Part shown: positions 8,203-14,083 of the stretch, piece by piece
How the letters are laid out: every line of letters starts with the position of its first letter
How positions within the stretch are numbered: position 1 is the first letter of the stretch
DNA from: Thermoplasmatota archaeon
Lineage (GTDB): Archaea > Thermoplasmatota > E2 > DHVEG-1
DNA: 14,249 nucleotides
Assembly: GCA_030612095.1 (NCBI GenBank)
Contig: JAUWOO010000032.1
Coordinates: 1-14,249 of the forward strand
Direction: 5' to 3'
Program-made: the position numbers and the translations under genes
Notes under the pieces: generated by a model
What the model was told of the DNA's origin: nothing
What the model saw: only the letters and a program-made list of their open reading frames with translations
The model's database searches: none

Positions 8203-8219
8203 CCTAGTTACTAGGAGGA
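8203..8219 (+). promoter_or_regulatory. Palindrome overlapping the arvA ribosome binding site
   Basis: CCTAGTTACTAGG (8203-8215) forms a 5-bp stem with a 3-nt loop. The ribosome binding site AGGAGGA begins at 8213, so half of it lies inside the stem. The ATG follows at 8228. In the mRNA this hairpin could partly hide the binding site and lower translation of the first operon gene. Confidence 0.45.
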
Positions 8220-8227
8220 AGAATTGG

Positions 8228-8884
8228 ATGGGATTATTTGGTAGAGGTAGTTTTTCAACGATAATTCAAAAAATCTTTGGTAAGAGACATGCTAGGATAG
8301 GCATTTATGGCCCTCCAAACGTTGGAAAAACCACTCTGGCCAATCGTATCCTTCGTGATTGGACTGGGGATATCATGGGTAGTGCATCTGAGATTCCTCA
8401 TGAGACACGAGTGGCGAAATGCAAAAAAAATGTAAAAGTGGAAAATGGAAAATCCTCTCTTCTCATGGATATTATAGACACCCCTGGTATTGCTACCAAA
8501 GTGGATTTTAAAGAGTTTATGAACACATATGGTTTGAGTAGGGAAGAGGCAAAGAGAAGGGCAAAGGAAGCTACAGAGGGAGTAATAGAATCCATTAGAT
8601 GGCTCGAGGATGTTGACGGGGTGTTGCTCGTTATGGATTCAACACAAGATCCCTTTACCCAGGTGAATGTAACCATTCTTGGGAATCTTGAGGCGAGAAA
8701 TCTTCCCGTTTTAGTAGCTGCAAATAAAATAGACATGGATGATTCAAGTCCAGCTACTTTAAAATCTGCGTTTCCGCAGCATCCTGTTATACCAATAAGC
8801 GCATTGACTGGATACAATTCAGAAAATCTCTACACTACAATGGTGAAGCAGTTCGGAAGAAAAAGAAGGAAAAGGCGGAGGTGA
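8228..8884 (+). CDS. arvA: Era-like small GTPase, OapA/ArvA family
   Basis: This 218-residue GTPase has a full set of G motifs: G1 GPPNVGKT (28-35), a G2 Thr in PHETR (T60), G3 DTPG (84-87), G4 NKID (166-169) and a G5-like SAL (191-193). It lacks the C-terminal KH domain of bacterial Era and ends in the strongly basic tail GRKRRKRRR, which could bind membrane or nucleic acid. The family is the euryarchaeal Era-like protein always found with a DUF2073 and a zinc-ribbon gene, named OapA for its origin-associated position in some genomes and ArvA for its reported role in haloarchaeal extracellular vesicles. The ATG follows AGGAGGA by about 8 nt. The name rests on motifs plus gene order. The role in this organism is inferred. 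Confidence 0.9.
   Translation: MGLFGRGSFSTIIQKIFGKRHARIGIYGPPNVGKTTLANRILRDWTGDIMGSASEIPHETRVAKCKKNVKVENGKSSLLMDIIDTPGIATKVDFKEFMNTYGLSREEAKRRAKEATEGVIESIRWLEDVDGVLLVMDSTQDPFTQVNVTILGNLEARNLPVLVAANKIDMDDSSPATLKSAFPQHPVIPISALTGYNSENLYTTMVKQFGRKRRKRRR
8877..8884 (+). promoter_or_regulatory. Full-consensus ribosome binding site of arvB
   Basis: GGAGGTGA is fully complementary to the usual archaeal 16S rRNA 3' end. It lies 5 nt before TTG at 8890 and overlaps the possible GTG at 8881, so it decides the start in favour of TTG. It also contains the arvA stop codon (8882-8884), which points to tightly coupled translation. Confidence 0.8.
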
Positions 8885-8889
8885 CTAAA

Positions 8890-9264
8890 TTGACAAAAAA
8901 AGACAAGGGAATCTCGGTTAACCTTATATCTCGTCACAAATTAGAAGAGTTATCCTCCAATGAAAAATTAGATTTTATACTTAAAGAAGTTCAAAAGGGA
9001 AAAGTATTGGTATTGGAGCAAGGTCTTACATCTATGGAACAGACAAGTCTGATAGAGCATACCATGAGGGAAATTGAACAGGATACATTTATTGGAATTG
9101 AGATGGAAGGATATAGCGAAGATAAACCTACCTTTCTTCAGAAATTTTTAGGAAAGATGAAAAAACCTCGTATGACTGTAATTGGGCCTGCAGATCTATT
9201 AAAAACAATACGCAAGGACAGCAATATGATTCAAACAAAAATAATACCTGGAAAAAGGAGTTAA
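8890..9264 (+). CDS. arvB: DUF2073 protein, OapB/ArvB family
   Basis: This 124-residue protein begins MTKKDKGISVNLIS and matches the DUF2073 pattern: an N-terminal LEELSSNEKLDFIL segment, VLVLEQGLTSMEQTSLIEHT in the middle, then FIGIEMEG and the signature VIGPADLLKTIRKDSNMI near the end. It has no known enzymatic motif, membrane helix or signal. TTG at 8890 is chosen over the in-frame GTG at 8881 because the GGAGGTGA site overlaps the GTG and is ideally spaced for the TTG. It is the middle gene of the conserved GTPase/DUF2073/zinc-ribbon operon and presumably acts as partner of ArvA. That partnership is inferred from strict gene linkage, not visible in the sequence. Confidence 0.88.
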   Translation: MTKKDKGISVNLISRHKLEELSSNEKLDFILKEVQKGKVLVLEQGLTSMEQTSLIEHTMREIEQDTFIGIEMEGYSEDKPTFLQKFLGKMKKPRMTVIGPADLLKTIRKDSNMIQTKIIPGKRS

Positions 9265-9267
9265 GTA

Positions 9268-9822
9268 ATGCCCCATCAATGTCTGAAATGCGGGCTTGTA
9301 TTCGAAGATGGATCTTCACAGCTTTTAAAAGGGTGTCCTGATTGCGGGGGCAATCGTTTTTTCTTCACAAAGGAACCATTGAATGAGAAAGAGAGAAACT
9401 CTATTACTGAAGAGGCAGGGCAAGATATAAACTCCGTGATAATGGATTTAATGGGTGAACATAATAAGGATGTAATTGATAAATCTGGAAACTGGATTAA
9501 CATTAAACCAAAAGATGTCCGCAAAGCACTTGAACAGCATCTTCCTGAAGGGGTAAGAAATAAAAAGAAATCTTTAGGCAACAAAGACGATATAGCTCGT
9601 ATAACTGATGATGAACACAGAAGAGCGATTATAGAGAAATTAAAATCTGAAACAGAGGGGCATGATGCCCCTGAGACAATAGATATCGAAAGACCAGGTA
9701 AATATAGGATTGACGTTAAAGGACTTCTTGAAGATGAACCAATCATTATACAAAAAGATGGTTCATATACTATTCATTTACCTTCTCTCTTCAGAATGAT
9801 TGATAAAGAAAAAAAGGAATAG
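9268..9822 (+). CDS. arvC: Zinc-ribbon protein, OapC/ArvC family
   Basis: This 184-residue protein opens with a four-Cys zinc ribbon, HQCLKCG and GCPDCGG (C5, C8, C23, C26). A charged, probably flexible middle follows, and then a C-terminal domain (about 130-175) with PETIDIERPGKYRIDVKGLL and SYTIHLPSLF, the conserved part of the OapC/ArvC family. The ATG lies 3 nt behind the arvB stop, with GGAG at 9256-9259 as RBS, so the three genes form one operon. The ribbon may mediate contact with protein or nucleic acid; the actual target is unknown. The last codons lie within a hairpin shared with the convergent ribH gene. Confidence 0.88.
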   Translation: MPHQCLKCGLVFEDGSSQLLKGCPDCGGNRFFFTKEPLNEKERNSITEEAGQDINSVIMDLMGEHNKDVIDKSGNWINIKPKDVRKALEQHLPEGVRNKKKSLGNKDDIARITDDEHRRAIIEKLKSETEGHDAPETIDIERPGKYRIDVKGLLEDEPIIIQKDGSYTIHLPSLFRMIDKEKKE

Positions 9823-9839
9823 GGTAAAATTATTCCTTT
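9813..9839. terminator. Bidirectional terminator hairpin shared by arvC and ribH
   Basis: AAAGGAATA (9813-9821) and TATTCCTTT (9831-9839) form a perfect 9-bp stem with a 9-nt loop. It contains most of the arvC stop (9820-9822) and of the ribH stop (9838-9840). On the minus strand the stem is followed by a continuous T-run, as in an intrinsic terminator for the rib operon. On the plus strand the tail is only TTTA, so termination of the arv operon may be weaker. Confidence 0.65.
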
Positions 9840-10260
9840 ACAGTCTTAACCTTCTATGGAGTTTTACTACTGCCTCAACTGCAGCTTTTGCTCTCTCAAT
9901 TCTTGCTTCTGCCTGCAATCTTGTCATGCCCGGTCCAGAGATGCCTAAGCCAACAGGTTTGCTATATTCTATGGATAGGTCAGCTATTTTACGAGCAGCA
10001 TTCTGTATAACAATATCATCATGTTCTGTCTCACCTTCAATTACCGCTCCAATAGTTACTACCCCATCAACGTCCTTTCGCTCCAAGAGTTTTTTAACGG
10101 CTAGACCCATGTCAAACACGCCAGGTACTTTGACAATATGTGTTATCTCCGCTCCAAGAAACTGTGCATGCTCTTTCGCTCGTTCGAGCATCATCATGGT
10201 GATGTCATAGTTAAACTCCGAAACAACGGCACCTATCTTCATATTTTCATCCTTTACCAT
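9838..10260 (-). CDS. ribH: 6,7-dimethyl-8-ribityllumazine synthase
   Basis: RibH condenses 5-amino-6-ribitylaminouracil with 3,4-dihydroxy-2-butanone 4-phosphate to give the lumazine precursor of riboflavin. This 140-residue protein has SEFN (14-17), the VPGVFDMG loop (45-52), IEGETEHDD with the likely proton-transfer His at H80, and LGISGPGMTRLQAEAR (105-120), matching family substrate-binding elements. ATG at 10260 follows AAGGAG (10271-10276), which itself overlaps the ribC stop; an alternative ATG at 10242 would remove six residues. It is the last gene of the minus-strand rib operon, so its substrate supplier RibB and its consumer RibC come from the same transcript. The pocket motif is GISGPG, where bacterial enzymes have a GVLT-type sequence. 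Confidence 0.93.
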   Translation of the reverse strand: MVKDENMKIGAVVSEFNYDITMMMLERAKEHAQFLGAEITHIVKVPGVFDMGLAVKKLLERKDVDGVVTIGAVIEGETEHDDIVIQNAARKIADLSIEYSKPVGLGISGPGMTRLQAEARIERAKAAVEAVVKLHRRLRL

Positions 10261-10274
10261 ATCTTTTTATCTCC

Positions 10275-10742
10275 TTAATTTTTCAAAGGTCCTGCGTCTT
10301 TGAATCCCTCTCGCAGACCTTTACCTGCTTTTTTAATAAGTCCTTCCGGTTTGAACAATAACGCTAGTGCATTTAATGCATGTTCCCGAGCGCGATTGTT
10401 TGCAAGCCATGCAAGTTCCTTTTCGTCTCTCCCTTCATCCTCATGTACAAAGACTTCTAAAATATGCTTGTTACACATTATTTGGGTTTGTATAATGCCT
10501 GTGCTTGCTTCATGGGCACATTGCTTGTCTATAGGCTTTGGACCAGGCATACCAAGAGCCATAATAATATCACAATCCTGTTCTTCAAACAGTTTTTTAC
10601 ACGCAACGGGAATATCCTTTATCCCGGGTACCGTGTATCTTATTATCCTAAAACCGGTACTGTTTGATTCCAATTCGTCAATGGCTGATTTTCCCATATC
10701 ATACCTTGCAAATGTTGTGTCGACAATACCAATTTTTTTCAT
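10275..10742 (-). CDS. ribC: Riboflavin synthase, archaeal type
   Basis: This enzyme dismutates two 6,7-dimethyl-8-ribityllumazine molecules into riboflavin plus a pyrimidine that re-enters the pathway. The 155-residue sequence begins MKKIGIVDTTFARYDMGKSA, the hallmark of the archaeal RibC family, which is related to lumazine synthase and not to the bacterial two-barrel RibE. YTVPGIKDIPVACKKL and IIMALGMPGPKPIDK correspond to the substrate loops. The ATG overlaps the ribL stop as ATGA, and the ribH RBS overlaps its own stop, so translation through ribL-ribC-ribH is probably coupled. Both ribC and its structural relative ribH are complete and adjacent. Confidence 0.95.
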   Translation of the reverse strand: MKKIGIVDTTFARYDMGKSAIDELESNSTGFRIIRYTVPGIKDIPVACKKLFEEQDCDIIMALGMPGPKPIDKQCAHEASTGIIQTQIMCNKHILEVFVHEDEGRDEKELAWLANNRAREHALNALALLFKPEGLIKKAGKGLREGFKDAGPLKN

Positions 10743-11197
10743 TTTCCCTCGATTTTCTCCATACTCTTTTGAAATTCATAGGCTGATATAATCTTCTCAA
10801 TTATTCTTCGAGTTCCGTTTAGATCTTCCATCCCACTGTATTTAGGTAGTCTAGCCACCTTTGCATTTATATTTCGTTTCTTTAACTCCCTTTCAATCTT
10901 TTTTTCATCGTGTATCTGGTCATAACCAAGTGCAATTATGTCTGGTTTAAGATCTTCGACAGTTGCATACATGTCATCCTCATGACCAAGTACGGCCTCA
11001 TCTACCATTTTCAATTCTCTGATAATTCCTAGTCTCATATCCTCCGGTGTTACTGGTTCATGTTTTAGTTTTCTCACCGTGGAATCTCTTGCTACTACTG
11101 TAACTAGTTTATCACCTAATTTCTTGGCTTCTTTCAAGTAATAGATGTGTCCCATGTGGAGAAGATCAAATGTTCCGGTTGCCATTACTTTGACCAT
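10739..11197 (-). CDS. ribL: FAD synthetase, archaeal RibL type
   Basis: RibL transfers AMP from ATP to FMN to make FAD. It belongs to the small nucleotidyltransferase superfamily, unrelated to the bifunctional bacterial RibF. The 152-residue protein opens MVKVMATGTFDLLHMGH, with the HxGH nucleotide-binding motif at H14-H17. VVARDSTVRKLKHEP and the acceptor-side segment IIALGYDQIHDE follow, and it ends with SGMEDLNGTRRIIEKI, a fit to the ISSTRI-like motif. ATG at 11197 is preferred because it gives the usual short N terminus and has GTGG five nt upstream; GTG at 11206 would add three residues. The start lies within the 3' end of ribB. A CTP-dependent riboflavin kinase (RibK) should supply FMN but is not in this window. 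Confidence 0.92.
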   Translation of the reverse strand: MVKVMATGTFDLLHMGHIYYLKEAKKLGDKLVTVVARDSTVRKLKHEPVTPEDMRLGIIRELKMVDEAVLGHEDDMYATVEDLKPDIIALGYDQIHDEKKIERELKKRNINAKVARLPKYSGMEDLNGTRRIIEKIISAYEFQKSMEKIEGK

Positions 11198-11895
11198 TTT
11201 TTCCACGCTTTTATTATGTCTTTACCTTCTAAAAAAACAAACCCATTTTCATCGGCATACTGTTTTGCTTTAGTTTTAGATAGTGCTCTGCCAGTGTCGC
11301 CCATGATCTCACAGCCACTTCCTACAGGTATGACGTCCGCCATCTTTAGAAGGGATACAACCAGTTCAGTATGCCCAACTCTCTCATTTAATAAATTCTT
11401 TGAGGCAACGCATATTGGAATATGACCTGGCGATCTAAATTCTTTTCCAAACATCTTAGTTGCAGCGCCATCATCAATGTTTTCTATTTTTTTTGCAAGA
11501 TCTGAGAATTTATTCATGGTTAGACTGCGGTCAATATCAGTTATGCCCGTGAAAGTATCTCGGTGGTTGATATACAAAGAAAAAGAAGATTTTGAGTCGT
11601 ATGGGATGTCATTCGGAATAAGTTCCTTTAGAACAGGATATTTGTCATCCACATCTAAGAAAAGATCAGCTAAAAAAGGAAGTTTCAACTTATCCGCAAT
11701 CTCACTGGAGGTCATAAGAAATATGAGTCCACCCCCATCTTTTCTCATTGTTCTTATTGATTCAGGGGCAACAAACTCTGAAGCCATAACTATATCTGCT
11801 TCACCTTCTCTATCATCATCGTCATAGATTAGGACAAATTTTCCATTTTGTAAGTCAGTTACGGCTCTACTTATATTTTCTATAAATTCACCCAA
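11185..11895 (-). CDS. ribB: 3,4-dihydroxy-2-butanone-4-phosphate synthase
   Basis: RibB turns ribulose 5-phosphate into formate and the four-carbon unit used by RibH. This 236-residue stand-alone enzyme has the acidic active-site loop YDDDDREGEADIV (24-36), the substrate segment FTGITDIDRSLT (about 115-126), RSPGHIPIC (about 154-162) with the metal-binding His, and HTELVVSLLKMA near the end. There is no fused GTP cyclohydrolase II domain, as expected in archaea. The start is TTG at 11895, served by GGGAGGT (11906-11912). No in-frame ATG or GTG lies nearby. Its gene follows rps17e by 36 nt and overlaps ribL. Confidence 0.95.
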   Translation of the reverse strand: MGEFIENISRAVTDLQNGKFVLIYDDDDREGEADIVMASEFVAPESIRTMRKDGGGLIFLMTSSEIADKLKLPFLADLFLDVDDKYPVLKELIPNDIPYDSKSSFSLYINHRDTFTGITDIDRSLTMNKFSDLAKKIENIDDGAATKMFGKEFRSPGHIPICVASKNLLNERVGHTELVVSLLKMADVIPVGSGCEIMGDTGRALSKTKAKQYADENGFVFLEGKDIIKAWKKWSK

Positions 11896-11931
11896 ATGCG
11901 AATTTACCTCCCTTAAAATAAATATTGGTTA

Positions 11932-12153
11932 TTACTCAGAAATGGGTTGACTTACCCTTCTTTTGCCCCTAGATACCAAATATCTTGTAATATATCCTGC
12001 TATGCGATTCCTCATCAAGTTACTGCCGACATCGCATAACTCTGCAACCTTCACCTTATTATGCTGAAAATCATCAGCGGTAAACTGATCGGGATATATT
12101 TCTATGAGCTCCTTGGCAATGGTTTTTATGTACGTTGGTCTTATGTTTCCCAG
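11932..12153 (-). CDS. rps17e: 30S ribosomal protein S17e, with CTG start codon
   Basis: The minus strand encodes 73 residues reading (M)GNIRPTYIKTIAKELIEIY, then FTADDFQHNKVKVAEL and IRNRIAGY-like NRIAGYITRYLVSRG, with stop TAA at 11932-11934. This is a clear match to ribosomal protein S17e of archaea and eukaryotes, a component of the small subunit, at its normal archaeal length. The family nearly always begins MGNIR or MGRIR. Here the codon at that place is CTG (12151-12153), and no ATG, GTG or TTG occurs between it and the upstream in-frame stop. GGTGAT at 12157-12162 lies 3 nt before it and a good TATA box lies upstream. The protein appears intact apart from the start. It heads the operon that continues into ribB. 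Confidence 0.9.
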   Translation of the reverse strand: MGNIRPTYIKTIAKELIEIYPDQFTADDFQHNKVKVAELCDVGSNLMRNRIAGYITRYLVSRGKRRVSQPISE

Positions 12154-12195
12154 GTTATCACCCTTTAAACTGTAGGACGCTGGAATATCTTCTTG

Positions 12196-12204
12196 TTATA
12201 AAAG
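12196..12204 (-). promoter_or_regulatory. TATA box of the rps17e-rib operon
   Basis: The minus strand reads CTTTTATAA. A start about 26 nt downstream falls near 12174, giving a leader of about 20 nt that includes the GGTGAT site before the CTG codon. No other convincing promoter was found within the operon, so the rib genes are probably transcribed with rps17e. Confidence 0.55.
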
Positions 12205-12248
12205 GATATCTATGGATTTTTAAACAAAAGCTAGAGACAAATCTCAAG

Positions 12249-12257
12249 ATATATAAA
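12249..12257 (+). promoter_or_regulatory. TATA box of uppS
   Basis: ATATATAAA within this stretch matches an archaeal TATA box. The predicted start is near 12281, which leaves a leader of about 67 nt to TTG 12348. It stands back to back with the rps17e promoter about 50 bp away in the divergent intergenic region. Confidence 0.55.
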
Positions 12258-12347
12258 TCATAAAAAACATGTAAGTAACGCGGGGTAGGTCGTATTTCTT
12301 CGAAAAAATCATCTCTGAGGGCAATCGCAGGAAAAAAACTCGATAAA

Positions 12348-13184
12348 TTGGAAGAATATGCGATACGTAGTAATGTTGCAAGAAAACTTGCTACAATGAT
12401 TTATAAATCTGATGTATACAATTATGTCTCAAAAAAAATAAATGAATTTCGAAACTACAAATTAATCGGAGAAATAAAACAAGATCCCGTGCCAGAACAT
12501 GTTGCTATAATTATGGATGGAAATCGACGTTTTGCAACAGGCTTAGGTCTAGCACTGGATGCAGGTCATCTTTTTGGAAGAGATAAAGTCGAAGAGGTTA
12601 TGGGGTGGTGTTTTGAGCTTAAAATCAAAAATCTTACGTTATATGCTTTTTCAACAGAGAATTTTAAGAGGGATATATGTGAAGTAGAATCACTTATGAA
12701 ACTCTGCAAAAACGAATTGGATAAGGCAGCCAAAGATTCTCGCATACATAAAAATCAAGTAAAGGTAAGAGTAATAGGTCACATCGAATCATTGCCGAAG
12801 GATCTGAGGGAGTCAGCTCAAGTACTTCTGAACGAAACAAAAAATTACGACAAATATTCCCTCAACATTGCACTTGCATATGGGGGAAGAGAGGAAATAG
12901 TGAGGGCGATACGAAACATAGCAAAAGACGTCAAGGGTGGCAGTCTAAAAATTAAGGACATAACAGAACCCACGGTGTCAAAATATATGTATACCAATGA
13001 GTTACCTGATCCTGATTTAATCCTTAGGACCTCAGGCGAAGAAAGGATTTCTAACTTTCTATTGTGGCAATTGGCATATTCAGAACTTTATTTTTCTGAT
13101 GTTTTCTGGCCCGCATTTAGCAAAAGAGATTTTCTTAAAGCCATACGGACATGTCAGCAGAGAAAAAGAAGATTTGGAAAATAA
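12348..13184 (+). CDS. uppS: Cis-prenyltransferase (polyprenyl diphosphate synthase, UppS-type)
   Basis: This enzyme extends a short allylic diphosphate with isopentenyl diphosphate in cis steps to make the long polyprenyl carrier, dolichol-like in archaea, used for glycan assembly at the membrane. The 278-residue protein has HVAIIMDGNRRFA with catalytic D57, GHLFGRDKVEEV, TLYAFSTENFKR, ALAYGGREEIVRAI and the C-terminal LPDPDLILRTSGEERISNFL and LAYSELYF motifs. It ends in a basic RKRRFGK. The start is uncertain: TTG 12348 gives the longest form with a standard codon, ATG 12396 would remove 16 residues, and neither has a good RBS. The frame remains open upstream to 12279 without a standard start. 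Its end converges on the next minus-strand gene, 8 nt away. Confidence 0.93.
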   Translation: MEEYAIRSNVARKLATMIYKSDVYNYVSKKINEFRNYKLIGEIKQDPVPEHVAIIMDGNRRFATGLGLALDAGHLFGRDKVEEVMGWCFELKIKNLTLYAFSTENFKRDICEVESLMKLCKNELDKAAKDSRIHKNQVKVRVIGHIESLPKDLRESAQVLLNETKNYDKYSLNIALAYGGREEIVRAIRNIAKDVKGGSLKIKDITEPTVSKYMYTNELPDPDLILRTSGEERISNFLLWQLAYSELYFSDVFWPAFSKRDFLKAIRTCQQRKRRFGK

Positions 13185-13192
13185 AACATTTT

Positions 13193-13516
13193 TCAGTCAG
13201 GCTCTTTAATTTCTTCTTCATTTTCGATTTCATCTGCTATTTTGGATAGCTTTACGAATTGAAGGTGGAAGAAGTACAAGATGAATCCAACTCCCAAAAA
13301 CACGATAGAAAAAGCGATAACGGAGTCAGCAACACTGGATTGGGAGAGATCATAGATGGTTTGAAGAAAACCCGTATCATTCTGACATATAAACAAAGAG
13401 ATTATTTTTAAAAAAGCATAAAATAACAATAGAAAAAACCCCAAAAATAAAGAAAGTTTGCAGAAGATGCCTGTTCTGAAATCATTACGGGCTGAAAAGT
13501 GTCTCTCTTTAAACAT
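13193..13516 (-). CDS. Small two-helix membrane protein, unknown function
   Basis: This 107-residue protein has two clear hydrophobic segments, about residues 21-44 (LSLFLGFFLLLFYAFLKIIS in its core) and 62-86. A short basic N terminus and an acidic C-terminal tail, ENEEEIKEPD, flank them. By charge, both ends probably lie in the cytoplasm. No motif or family is recognised. ATG at 13516 is preferred to TTG at 13525; neither has an RBS. It follows the prefoldin beta gene by 22 nt on the same strand, so the two are probably co-transcribed. The codon use and composition resemble the neighbours, so nothing suggests recent transfer. Confidence 0.75.
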   Translation of the reverse strand: MFKERHFSARNDFRTGIFCKLSLFLGFFLLLFYAFLKIISLFICQNDTGFLQTIYDLSQSSVADSVIAFSIVFLGVGFILYFFHLQFVKLSKIADEIENEEEIKEPD

Positions 13517-13538
13517 ATGAATCAAATATCAAATAATG

Positions 13539-13904
13539 TTATACATCCCCGTCAGATAAATTTATGGCGTTCTGAACCTTACTTTGCAGTTCGTTTAGTT
13601 TCTCCTTGGTTCTTCCTTCTTGTTTATCTAGCGTAGTTTTTCTTAGACTTAGGGATTCTTTATTAGCTTTCAACTCTTTTGTAACTTCGCTTTTTCCCTT
13701 TGTTTTTATAAGAATTGCACCTATACTTTTGTAGACGGGGGTTTTCGCATCTGCTTTGTCCAATTCTTCTAATGCTTCTTCTATTTCCTTTAGTCTTAAA
13801 TCAACTTGTTGACGTTGTTGCATTACCATTTGAAGTTGTATTCTTAGTTGTTGTAGTCTGTTTATCTGATCTTGTAACTGTTTGGACATTCCTTCTTCCA
13901 TCAT
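13539..13904 (-). CDS. pfdB: Prefoldin beta subunit
   Basis: Prefoldin is the jellyfish-shaped alpha2-beta4 holdase that passes unfolded proteins to the thermosome chaperonin in the cytoplasm. The 121-residue protein has the beta-type layout: an N-terminal helix (LQDQINRLQQLRIQLQMVMQ, about 10-29), the hairpin region DAKTPVYKSIGAILIKTKGK (about 53-72), and a C-terminal coiled coil ending NAINLSDGDV. Length and the VYKSIG.IL signature fit the beta rather than the alpha subunit, which is longer. ATG at 13904 is the first of three near starts (13904, 13901, 13889); the choice changes at most five residues. The alpha subunit gene is not in this window. Confidence 0.95.
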   Translation of the reverse strand: MMEEGMSKQLQDQINRLQQLRIQLQMVMQQRQQVDLRLKEIEEALEELDKADAKTPVYKSIGAILIKTKGKSEVTKELKANKESLSLRKTTLDKQEGRTKEKLNELQSKVQNAINLSDGDV

Positions 13905-13940
13905 GTATTACACTCTCGGACCAGGGTAATAAAGTGTTTA

Positions 13941-13950
13941 CTTATTAAAG
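13941..13950 (-). promoter_or_regulatory. TATA box of the pfdB operon
   Basis: The minus strand reads CTTTAATAAG. The predicted start near 13918 gives a leader of about 14 nt to the ATG at 13904. A second A/T-rich candidate at 13925-13936 would give a leaderless transcript, so the exact element is uncertain. Confidence 0.45.
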
Positions 13951-14083
13951 GTATTGAATGGTTCACATCTTATCCAAAAAACTAGGTACAGATGCATGGT
14001 ATTAAACATCAATTTTTATTGAATTTTTCTGTAGCAATTTATGACTATAATAGAAAGCATTATATAGAAAGAAGGTACGAATA

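Noticed and set aside
3780..8884. Recurring Arg-rich C termini (oxidoreductase NRRRR, ArvA RKRRKRRR) as a shared targeting signal
   Set aside because: In both genes the last codons overlap the purine-rich ribosome binding site of the next gene, and GGAG/GGAGG read in frame tends to give Arg and Glu. The ArvA tail is long enough to matter on its own, but a common signal is not supported.
9800..10791. Plus-strand open frames across ribH and ribC
   Set aside because: They are antisense shadows of two clearly recognised riboflavin enzymes, with no RBS or family motif.
12154..12347. RNA gene in the divergent rps17e-uppS gap
   Set aside because: The GC-richer patch around 12279-12292 is too short. 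I found no cloverleaf, box C/D pair or conserved fold by eye.
13177..13196. Possible hairpin between the convergent uppS and membrane protein stops
   Set aside because: GAAAAT pairs with ATTTTTC only with a bulge, all A-T pairs except one. It is too weak to call a terminator.
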